From the NCBI GenBank assembly GCA_039819115.1, contig JBCBST010000052.1:1-19492 (forward strand): 19,492 nucleotides of DNA, read 5' to 3'. A program made the position numbers and the translations under genes. This document shows positions 6,432 to 14,454 of this stretch, piece by piece. Numbering within the stretch: the stretch's first letter is position 1; every line of letters starts with the position of its first letter. The notes beneath the pieces are model-generated. The model did no database searches, was not told where the DNA came from, and was given only the letters and a program-made list of their open reading frames with translations. This stretch comes from JBCBST01 sp039819115. GTDB lineage: Bacteria; Bacteroidota; Rhodothermia; Balneolales; Balneolaceae.

Positions 6432-9400
6432 ATGAAAATTGTTGATTTTTCTACCAAGCGTAAAGTAACGGTGGCCATGTTTACAGTGGCCATCCTTTTA
6501 TTCGGCATTGTTTCGTTGACCAGGCTTAACGTAAACCTGTTGCCGGATTTGAGTTATCCCACTCTTACCATCCGAACGGAGTTTGAAGGTGCGGCTCCTC
6601 TTGAAATCGAAAACCTGATTACCAAACCTATTGAAGAAGCAGTTGGTGTGGTAAAAGGGGTACGACAGATTCGCTCCATCTCCAAATCGGGCCAATCTGA
6701 TGTTGTACTCGAATTTGTTTGGGGAACCGAAATGGATTTCGCAAACCTTGACGTCATCAGCAAACTGGATGCGGTACAACTCCCGCTTCAGGCTACGAAG
6801 CCCGTTACACTTCGGTTCGATCCTACCCTGGATCCCATTATCCGGTACGCCTTATTTATTGACGATACCCGGCCAGCTGAACAGCCTGCACCCGGCAATC
6901 CCAATATTGATTACGCCAGCCTGGATGATGAAGTAGAAGAGCCCAAGTCAATTAATGATCAACAAGCCATTATCCGGCTAAAAACATTGAGGGTACTGGC
7001 TGAAGAGCAGCTTAAAAAGAATCTGGAATCATCAAGCGGTGTAGCCTCGGTAAAAGTAAGTGGAGGTCTTGAAGAAGAAATCCAGGTAAATATTGATCAG
7101 GAGCGTCTTGCTTTCCTGAATATTCCGATCGAAACCATTACCAATATCCTCAGTTCTGAAAATGTAAACCTTGCGGGCGGGCGCCTCGAAGAAGGCACTC
7201 AGCAATACCTGGTTCGTACACTCAATGAATTCAGAGATGTAGACCAGATCAGAAATGTTGTACTTACCCGCGTTGAAGGAAATACCGTATACCTTAAAGA
7301 CGTAGCGGAGGTAACACAAGCGTATAAAGAACGGGAAGCCATTACCCGGTTAGATGGAAAAGAGGCTGTTGAAATTGCCATCTATAAAGAAGGCGATGCA
7401 AACACGGTAGCCGTAGCGGAAGCGGTTGAAGCACGCATGAACTCGATCAGAGATGCCTTACCCGCAAATATGAAGATGGAAAAAGTATACGATCAATCCA
7501 TTTTCATTGCTTCTGCGGTAGATGAAGTCCGGAACGCCGGTGTTATTGGCGGTATCCTTGCCATTCTGGTACTGTACTTTTTCCTTCGCAATTTCTGGGC
7601 CACGGTCATTATTTCTATTTCCATACCAGTTTCGATCATAGCCACCTTCAACCTGATGTATGGAAATGATATTTCCCTCAATATTATGTCGTTGGGGGGT
7701 ATTGCTCTTGGTATAGGGATGTTGGTGGATAACTCCATTGTAGTGCTGGAAAACATAGCCCGGCACAGAGAAATGGGAAAAAATATTCTTCAGGCAGCAC
7801 GCGAGGGCGCCGGTGAAGTTGGAACCGCAGTCATTGCATCCACGCTTACCACCATCGCCGTGTTCTTTCCGCTGGTTTTTGTAGATGGGATTGCCGGACA
7901 GCTGTTCCGCGATCAGGCATTAACCGTTACCTTTTCATTGATCGCTTCTTTAATTGTTGCCATCACATTGATTCCTATGTTGTCTTCACTTGGCGGCAAA
8001 CGGGAAGGACTGCCCCCTCTGGACTGGGATGAGCCAAAATCTAAGGTCGGCAGAGGAATGCGAAGTGCACGCGTTGGTGTTTTTTATGCCTTCCCTACTA
8101 TGATTGCTAAGGGCTTCCGCTATCTTTTTAAGTGGATAGGAGCATTCTTTAAACTCATTTTCAGTCCTTTTGTCTGGGTATTTGATAAAGGATATCAGCT
8201 CATTGAGGCGATCTACCTTGGGTTACTGGGATGGGCATTGGGTAATCGTACGGTTGTCCTGATGTTGGCTCTTGCTGCCCTTGTTGGAAGCTTTATGCTG
8301 GTTCCTAAAATTGGGATTGAGCTGATTCCACAGCTTTCTCAGGGTGAGTTTAAAGTTGAGTTTAAACTTCCCCCCGGAACACCTATTGAACAAACCGACC
8401 AGGCGCTTCGATCTGTACAAAATATCACAAAAGATAAAGATGGCGTACATACAACCTTTGCCGTAGCCGGAACAGGCAATCGTATGGATGCCAACCCGGA
8501 CGAAGGAGGCGAAAACTGGGGTGAACTGAACGTTGTTCTGGCTTCAAGCTCTTCATCAGGTGACGAAAGCCAGGTAATGGGCTCTATGAGAGACGCTCTG
8601 CAGGAAGTACCCGGACTGCAATACAAGTTTTCCCGACCTTCCCTCTTCTCCTTCAAAACGCCCGTTGAGGTAGAGATCAGTGGATACGACCTGGATAAGC
8701 TCAAAGAAGTGAGCGATGAAATCACGGCTACCATGAACCGTACTGGTCGTTTTGCAGACATCAAAAACTCTATGGAAATTGGCAGCCCGGAAGTACAAAT
8801 CTTGTTTGATCGCGACAGAGCCGCCGCATTTGGTCTTCAGGTGCATGAAGTGGCCGACCGCATTGTAAGTAACGTACGTGGCGATGTAGCTACCCGGTAT
8901 TCGTATCGCGATCGTAAAATTGACGTCCTGGTCCGTTCGGAAGAGGAAAGCCGTAACTCCGTTGATGAAATCAAACAACTGGTCGTGAACCCGGACGGGG
9001 AGCGTTCCATCCCGCTAAGCGCTATTGCAACCGTGCGTGTAGCTAACGGACCTTCCGAAATACGAAGAGTAGCTCAGCAACGCGTTGCCGTTATCTCAGC
9101 AAACCTATCCTATGGCGATTTAGGTGAGGCAGCAGCCGAACTTCAAACCATCATAAACGAAGCCAGCATGCCTACGGGTATCTTCGCCCGGGTGGCCGGA
9201 CAAAACGAAGAGATGTCTGATTCTTTTCGCTCGCTGCTTTTCGCTTTAGGCCTGGCCATATTTTTGGTGTACCTGGTTATGGCATCTCAGTTTGAATCAC
9301 TGCTTCATCCATTCATCATCCTGTTTACGATTCCTCTTGCGCTGGTTGGCGCCATACTGGCCTTATACATCACCAAAACAACCATCAGTGTTGTGGTATT

Positions 9401-9743
9401 CATTGGTTTGATCTTGCTGGCTGGAATTGTGGTGAACAATGCCATTGTACTTATTGATCTGATCAATAAGCTACGTGAAAAAGGAAGTGATAAACTGGAT
9501 GCCATTATGGAAGGTGGTAAGTCCCGTCTTCGTCCAATTTTGATGACCACACTCACAACCACCCTTGGTTTACTACCCCTTGCCATTGGTTTTGGCGACG
9601 GAGCCGAACTTCGTGCCCCAATGGGCATTACTGTAATTGGCGGACTGTTAGTGTCCACCTTACTCACCCTGGTGGTCATTCCGGTTATGTATTCGATCAT
9701 GGATCGTAAGCGATATGACAATCTGGAAACCGAATTAGCCTGA
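6432..9743 (+). CDS. RND efflux permease, first of tandem pair (1103 aa)
   Basis: An AcrB/MdtB-like inner-membrane proton antiporter. TM1 follows the basic FSTKRKVTVAMF start. The first porter-loop signature is NLLPDLSYPTLTIRTEF, and a second periplasmic loop follows TM7. The TM4 motif GIGMLVDNSIVVLEN has Asp433, and TM10 carries GIVVNNAIVLIDLIN. The VDN motif keeps one of the two TM4 aspartates of AcrB, as is common in this branch. It is longer than a usual ~1030-aa pump. The extra length includes an acidic insert near 150-175 and a hydrophobic/amphipathic stretch near 525-595 between the two halves (FYAFPTMIAKGFRYLFKWIG). Ten bases separate it from the second permease. The pair may form a mixed trimer, as MdtB and MdtC do, but this is inferred. 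Substrate is unknown. Confidence 0.93.
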   Translation: MKIVDFSTKRKVTVAMFTVAILLFGIVSLTRLNVNLLPDLSYPTLTIRTEFEGAAPLEIENLITKPIEEAVGVVKGVRQIRSISKSGQSDVVLEFVWGTEMDFANLDVISKLDAVQLPLQATKPVTLRFDPTLDPIIRYALFIDDTRPAEQPAPGNPNIDYASLDDEVEEPKSINDQQAIIRLKTLRVLAEEQLKKNLESSSGVASVKVSGGLEEEIQVNIDQERLAFLNIPIETITNILSSENVNLAGGRLEEGTQQYLVRTLNEFRDVDQIRNVVLTRVEGNTVYLKDVAEVTQAYKEREAITRLDGKEAVEIAIYKEGDANTVAVAEAVEARMNSIRDALPANMKMEKVYDQSIFIASAVDEVRNAGVIGGILAILVLYFFLRNFWATVIISISIPVSIIATFNLMYGNDISLNIMSLGGIALGIGMLVDNSIVVLENIARHREMGKNILQAAREGAGEVGTAVIASTLTTIAVFFPLVFVDGIAGQLFRDQALTVTFSLIASLIVAITLIPMLSSLGGKREGLPPLDWDEPKSKVGRGMRSARVGVFYAFPTMIAKGFRYLFKWIGAFFKLIFSPFVWVFDKGYQLIEAIYLGLLGWALGNRTVVLMLALAALVGSFMLVPKIGIELIPQLSQGEFKVEFKLPPGTPIEQTDQALRSVQNITKDKDGVHTTFAVAGTGNRMDANPDEGGENWGELNVVLASSSSSGDESQVMGSMRDALQEVPGLQYKFSRPSLFSFKTPVEVEISGYDLDKLKEVSDEITATMNRTGRFADIKNSMEIGSPEVQILFDRDRAAAFGLQVHEVADRIVSNVRGDVATRYSYRDRKIDVLVRSEEESRNSVDEIKQLVVNPDGERSIPLSAIATVRVANGPSEIRRVAQQRVAVISANLSYGDLGEAAAELQTIINEASMPTGIFARVAGQNEEMSDSFRSLLFALGLAIFLVYLVMASQFESLLHPFIILFTIPLALVGAILALYITKTTISVVVFIGLILLAGIVVNNAIVLIDLINKLREKGSDKLDAIMEGGKSRLRPILMTTLTTTLGLLPLAIGFGDGAELRAPMGITVIGGLLVSTLLTLVVIPVMYSIMDRKRYDNLETELA

Positions 9744-9753
9744 GGATTGCACT

Positions 9754-12700
9754 ATGAGCATGACTGAACTCGCCGTAAAACGCCCTGTAACTACGATGAT
9801 GGTTTTTGTAAGCCTTGTAGTGGTTGGGATGATTGCTACCCGTATGGTGCCACTAGAGTATTTCCCTGAAATACAGTTTCCGGGCGCCTATGTTAATATC
9901 CCTTACTTCAATTCCACACCTGAAGAAACGGAGGAAAATGTAATCAGACCCATTGAAGAAGCCTTGGCTACCATCAGTGGAGTAGAACGCATTAACTCAA
10001 ACTCCGGTGAAAATGAAGGCGGTGTTCAGGTCTTGTTTAAACAGGGCAGCGATATTGATCTGAAAGCGATCGAGATCAAACAAAAGATAGAGAGCGTTCG
10101 AAATCAGCTACCCGATGATTTTGAGTACTACAATATCTTTAAGTTCGAAGATGGCGGAGGAAACACCCTTCAACTCCGGATTTCCAGTAACCGTAATCTG
10201 GAGGACGCCTATGAACTGCTTAATCGAAACCTGAAACAGCGTATCGAGCGCCTCCAAGGGGTTGGTCAGGTCACCTTATATGGCGTGGAGAAAAAAGAAA
10301 TCCGCATTGAACTCATCAACGACAGGGTACAAAGCTATGGAGTAGATGTTAACGTACTCTCCGACCGCTTGAACCGTTCTAACTTTTCTGTTACAGCCGG
10401 TAAAATCACCGATAATGGAAAAAGATATACCATACGGCCTATTGGAGAATTAACGTCTGTAGATGATTTTGAAAACCTGGTAATAGGCGAAAACAACCTT
10501 CGGTTAAAAGACATCGCAAATGTCACGTATACCTCTCCTGAGCGTGATTATGCCCGTCATCTGGACATGAAATACGCTATTGGTCTGGATATCGTAAAAG
10601 AGTCTTCAGCCAATACCGTTGCTACCGTAGGTCGTGTACTCGAGGAAATTGAGGAGATCAATAAGCTCCCTGAAATGGAGGGTATTGAAATTTACGAGAT
10701 GAACAACCAGGCTGATGGTATAACCAGCTCCCTGAAAGAGTTGTTAAAAGCCGGGATACTTGGTGCAGGTCTCTCCATATTTATTCTGTTCTTCTTTTTA
10801 CGTCAGCTTAGTACCACGCTAATCGTAGCTACGGCTGTTCCTTTCTCGCTGATCGTAACCCTTGGTTTCTTCTACTTTCTAAACATCTCGTTGAATATCC
10901 TTTCCATGATGGGGCTTATGCTGGCCATAGGGATGCTGGTGGATAACGCCGTGGTAGTTACCGAGAATATTCACCGGTACCAAAGAAAAGGGGAAAAACC
11001 AAAACTGGCCGCTATTTTCGGTGCCCGGGAAGTAGGTATCGCGGTTGCGGCAGGTACCATCACCTCTATCGTTGTTTTCTTACCCAATGTGGTGAACGAG
11101 AGCTTTATTAAGCAGCACATGTATTACATTGGAATGCCCATCATGATATCCCTCACGGCATCCCTCCTGATTTCCTTAACAGTAATTCCCCTGTTAAGCT
11201 CTAAGATTAAACCGCCAAAACGAATTGACAAAAAAACCATCATTGATAAATTTTCCAATGTCTATGGTCGGTTTTTGGGATGGTTTTTAGACCACCGCTG
11301 GGTTTCTGTAATCAGCATTATCGGGCTTTTGCTTTCTATCGCTATTCCGGCTCAGTTTGTTAGTACCGATATGTTTCCCGATACCGAGGAACGAGAACTG
11401 TACCTGCAATACAACCTTACCGGAACCTATACTCTGGAACGGGTAAAAGAGGCCGTGGATAAAGTAGAAAAGTATTTATACGCCAATAAAGACGAGTTCG
11501 AAATTGATGCCGTTTACACCTGGTATCAACCATGGTATGCTCAATCAACCATTATTCTTACCGGTGATGAGGACGCTGAAAAAGCCGTACGCCTAATCAA
11601 GAAAGAAATTGAAGAAGACCTTCCTATCATCGCTATTGGAGAACCATCATTCGAGTACATCAGCCGCGGAGGTAACGAACAACTTAACGTGTTTGTTCAG
11701 GGAGAATCCATGGAAGTGTTAACGGAACTGGCCGACCAGGTGGCATGGAGACTGGGCCAGGTAGAAGGTTTTGCGGATGTAAAGTCAGACGCTGAAGTGG
11801 GCAATGACGAGGTTCGGGTTAAAATAGATCGTGAGCGCACACGTGGATATGGATTAAGTTCCAACACGGTGGCTAACCTTATTTCCAATGCTGTTCGTGG
11901 ACGCAATCTGCGAAGAGTACGGGGGGAAGACTCAGAAATTGATGTAACGCTCACCTTCCAGGACGCCGATCGGCAGGCTGTGGAAGATCTCAAGGAATTG
12001 CCCATAACTCTGGAAAGCGGTCAAACCGTTAAGCTGGCTTCCCTTGCTGAGTTTGAAAATGGCAAAGGTCCCGGTCGTATTTTCAGAGAAAACCGGAGAA
12101 CAACCTTAGGTATTGGTATTAACCTGGACGGTATAGAGTTCGACGAAGCCCGGGAAGAGATATCTCAGGTTATGAACCAAATGGCGATGCCAGCAGGTTA
12201 CCGCTGGAGTTTTGGTCGTCGGTTTGATGACGATGAAGAAGCGATGGGCGTGATGCTGTTCAATATCGGAATCGCCTTCTTCCTCATCTATCTGGTAATG
12301 GCCGCTTTGTTTGAATCCCTTATCTACCCCACGAGCATACTTACCTGTATTTTGTACGGTGTAGTTGGGATTTTCTGGTTCTTTTTTATCACCGGCACCA
12401 ATTTTGACCTGCTCTCTATGATCGGAATTTTGATCCTGATGGGGATTGTGGTCAACAACGGTATCGTGTTGATTGATCATATTCTGCACTTACGTAAAGA
12501 AGGTCTTACCCGAAGAGAGGCTGTTATTCAGGGAGGGCGCGACAGAATGCGTCCTATCTTAATGACGGCGGGAACAACCATTTTAGGACTTGTACCCCTT
12601 TGTGTAGGCACTACTCAAATTGGAGGCGATGGGCCTCCCTATTTCCCTATGGCCAGGGCTATCGTGGGAGGACTGGGCTTTTCAACCATCGTCACCCTGA

Positions 12701-12783
12701 TTGTTCTTCCATCCATTTATGTGATTCTGGACGACATTAAACTCTGGAGCAAGCGGATTGGATTTCGGTCGAAGCTGGGTTGA
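9754..12783 (+). CDS. RND efflux permease, second of tandem pair (1009 aa)
   Basis: A second full-length RND permease of ordinary length. It starts MSMTELAVKRPVTTMM, with the porter signature EYFPEIQFPGAYVNIPY after TM1. The TM4 motif is GMLVDNAVVVTENIHRY (Asp397), the TM10 motif is GIVVNNGIVLIDHILHLR, and the late conserved block GGRDRMRPILMTAGTT is present. It lacks the extra linker of its neighbour, so the two are diverged paralogues rather than a fresh duplication. It follows the first permease by 10 bases, is the last gene of the operon, and no TolC-type channel gene comes after it. The fusion protein and two permeases would need a channel encoded elsewhere. Substrate is unknown. Confidence 0.93.
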   Translation: MSMTELAVKRPVTTMMVFVSLVVVGMIATRMVPLEYFPEIQFPGAYVNIPYFNSTPEETEENVIRPIEEALATISGVERINSNSGENEGGVQVLFKQGSDIDLKAIEIKQKIESVRNQLPDDFEYYNIFKFEDGGGNTLQLRISSNRNLEDAYELLNRNLKQRIERLQGVGQVTLYGVEKKEIRIELINDRVQSYGVDVNVLSDRLNRSNFSVTAGKITDNGKRYTIRPIGELTSVDDFENLVIGENNLRLKDIANVTYTSPERDYARHLDMKYAIGLDIVKESSANTVATVGRVLEEIEEINKLPEMEGIEIYEMNNQADGITSSLKELLKAGILGAGLSIFILFFFLRQLSTTLIVATAVPFSLIVTLGFFYFLNISLNILSMMGLMLAIGMLVDNAVVVTENIHRYQRKGEKPKLAAIFGAREVGIAVAAGTITSIVVFLPNVVNESFIKQHMYYIGMPIMISLTASLLISLTVIPLLSSKIKPPKRIDKKTIIDKFSNVYGRFLGWFLDHRWVSVISIIGLLLSIAIPAQFVSTDMFPDTEERELYLQYNLTGTYTLERVKEAVDKVEKYLYANKDEFEIDAVYTWYQPWYAQSTIILTGDEDAEKAVRLIKKEIEEDLPIIAIGEPSFEYISRGGNEQLNVFVQGESMEVLTELADQVAWRLGQVEGFADVKSDAEVGNDEVRVKIDRERTRGYGLSSNTVANLISNAVRGRNLRRVRGEDSEIDVTLTFQDADRQAVEDLKELPITLESGQTVKLASLAEFENGKGPGRIFRENRRTTLGIGINLDGIEFDEAREEISQVMNQMAMPAGYRWSFGRRFDDDEEAMGVMLFNIGIAFFLIYLVMAALFESLIYPTSILTCILYGVVGIFWFFFITGTNFDLLSMIGILILMGIVVNNGIVLIDHILHLRKEGLTRREAVIQGGRDRMRPILMTAGTTILGLVPLCVGTTQIGGDGPPYFPMARAIVGGLGFSTIVTLIVLPSIYVILDDIKLWSKRIGFRSKLG

Positions 12784-13094
12784 AACCGCCGTTGTTATAC
12801 CTAGAGCACTTATGGTAAACAACCCTTCAGGTCTGTCGATTAAGACAGGCTCTAATCAGGGATAATGTTGTCATCCATTTTCTTCAGGTTTGTTATAACT
12901 GCGGGCAAGGCTGGCTCCATTGCCCTGCCTGCTGGTAATCAGCTACAACCCGAATTCATCCCGAATAAAAAGTCTGTACTAAAGTAATCACTACCAGAAC
13001 AGAGATTTGCGGTACCATGTCTTATGTACCGTAGTAATGTTCGCTATTTGCGTTATTATCTGATTTAGTTTTGGTTTGTAAGCAGCAGATAGCA
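12784..13094. other. Intergenic gap between converging operons
   Basis: No supported gene. It holds several short inverted repeats: CTGTC/GACAG (12833-12848), GGGCAA/TTGCCC (12903-12925) and CGGTAC/GTACCG (13010-13031). None is followed by a U-tract on either strand, so termination of the two converging operons is not clear. A 17-codon ATG frame near 12812 has no other support. Confidence 0.6.
12791..12823 (+). terminator. Possible 3'-end hairpin of the RND operon
   Basis: GTTGTTATACC pairs with GGTAAACAAC across a 12-base loop, giving about 10 bp with one bulged base. It starts 8 bases after the stop codon of the last RND gene. No U-tract follows, so it may protect the RNA end or do nothing. 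Confidence 0.3.
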
Positions 13095-14447
13095 CTACCT
13101 CATTTCTTTCGTGAGGTTGTTATAGACTCGTTCAAGTAAACGTAGATCCTGAGTTATGATCTCGGCCTGTCCATTCATCCCATTGGCAGGTGTTAGCAGC
13201 TTTCCATAATTCGTAGTCATCCCCATCGGAAAATGTACTTTTCCATAGAATAAGCTGTCACCTACTGGAAAATCAGATATGTACTCTATTATACCTTCTA
13301 CGGCTCCATATTCGTGGTATGGGTATCCTGAAAATCGCACTAAAACTTGTTGCCCTTCTTCGATTTTACCAAACGAACGTTGTGATATACTCATCTCACC
13401 AAAAAAATCGGTATTTCCCGGATCGATATAGAATACGGTTTGCCCGGCAGTATACGTTTGGAGTTCCTGTACAATACCTGCATAGGTAAGTGTTCCTGTT
13501 AATGGGGCTACTAAGACATAGGAATTCCTCCACTCTTCAATGGCACTTTTCAAGGAGTTTAACACCTGGACGAATACAGCCTTTTGTTCATTGATCTTCC
13601 AATCTAACTCCATGATTTCTTTTTCTTTTGCCATGCTGATCAATCGGTTGTTAATAATGGCAGATGCTACCTGCTCCAACGGCAAACGCCGGTTTGAAAG
13701 CGCACTCTCAGCGTTTAGCAGATCCAATTCTGCAATTAATTCCTTATCGGCAAGTTTTTGCTGGGCCTCATACTCCCGCCTGGCTAACTCATAATTATGT
13801 ACTTGTATATTCTTTTGTTCTTCCAACCGAATGAGTAACTCCCGGATATACCTGTGTTCCTTTTCCAAGATGCTTTTTCTCTGGTCATGAAAGCCACCAG
13901 GCACATACAGCAAAAAATCCCTGAACGCGGTGTTAAATGCTTCAAAGCCAGGTTGTAATTCACCCAGATGTTGAATATTCAATACCCCGCTGTTTTTCAT
14001 GTTATCAAAATCCCCCGTTTCCAACCATCGGTAGAGGCTGTCCGTCTCAGCTCTGAGTTGCTGTACAGAAGCATGATGGGCTGTACTTTCCATCCATCCA
14101 ATAACCTGCCCTTTTTCAATCTCGCTTTTGTCTGGTTTAAACAGCTTTATGATTTTTCCATTTACTTTCGTCTCTACCGTTTTGGGCGCATTTATAGCTG
14201 TGAGCGTTACAGGAGAAGTAATCACTTCGGGATATTCAATGAACGCAGCTGTGAAAAGAATCAGCAACAAAACTCCTGTAAATCCTCCAATTCCTGCTCT
14301 GATCAACCAGTGAGGAGGGTTTCCTATGATTTCCTGTACTTCCTGACTCCTTACTTCTACATCCGGTAACGGTTTCTGATTGGGACTTCCGTTAGGAGTT
14401 TTCAATCCGGCAGGCATTCCGGGGATTTCTGGTTTAGGCATATCCAT
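13095..14447 (-). CDS. HlyD-family periplasmic adaptor of the peptide exporter
   Basis: 450 aa from the chosen start. A Pro-rich cytoplasmic tail precedes one transmembrane helix (about 47-70, LIRAGIGGFTGVLLLILF). A first lipoyl half follows (TVETKVNGKIIKLFKPDKSEIEKGQVIG). A long coiled-coil hairpin spans about 190-320, then the second lipoyl half (VLVAPLTGTLTYAG) and a beta-barrel ending in PANGMNGQAEIITQD. This is the layout of HlyD-type partners of C39 bacteriocin exporters. The frame is open to a TTG at 14465 overlapping the upstream gene. I chose the ATG at 14447, 7 bases after the exporter stop and preceded by GGGGGA. It links the inner-membrane ABC exporter to an outer-membrane channel that is not encoded here. 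Confidence 0.9.
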   Translation of the reverse strand: MDMPKPEIPGMPAGLKTPNGSPNQKPLPDVEVRSQEVQEIIGNPPHWLIRAGIGGFTGVLLLILFTAAFIEYPEVITSPVTLTAINAPKTVETKVNGKIIKLFKPDKSEIEKGQVIGWMESTAHHASVQQLRAETDSLYRWLETGDFDNMKNSGVLNIQHLGELQPGFEAFNTAFRDFLLYVPGGFHDQRKSILEKEHRYIRELLIRLEEQKNIQVHNYELARREYEAQQKLADKELIAELDLLNAESALSNRRLPLEQVASAIINNRLISMAKEKEIMELDWKINEQKAVFVQVLNSLKSAIEEWRNSYVLVAPLTGTLTYAGIVQELQTYTAGQTVFYIDPGNTDFFGEMSISQRSFGKIEEGQQVLVRFSGYPYHEYGAVEGIIEYISDFPVGDSLFYGKVHFPMGMTTNYGKLLTPANGMNGQAEIITQDLRLLERVYNNLTKEMR

Positions 14448-14454
14448 ATTTCTA

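Noticed and set aside
7728..7733. Loss of the second TM4 aspartate (VDN rather than VDD) in both RND pumps
   Set aside because: Many RND permeases outside the AcrB branch have VDN, so this is not evidence of inactivity.
12812..12865. 17-codon ATG frame in the gap after the RND genes
   Set aside because: No ribosome-binding site, no leader motif and very short, so there is no support for a gene.
13010..13031. CGGTAC/GTACCG palindrome as a terminator or attachment site
   Set aside because: A 6-bp stem with a 10-base loop, no U-tract, no integrase and no direct repeats. It is likely to occur by chance.
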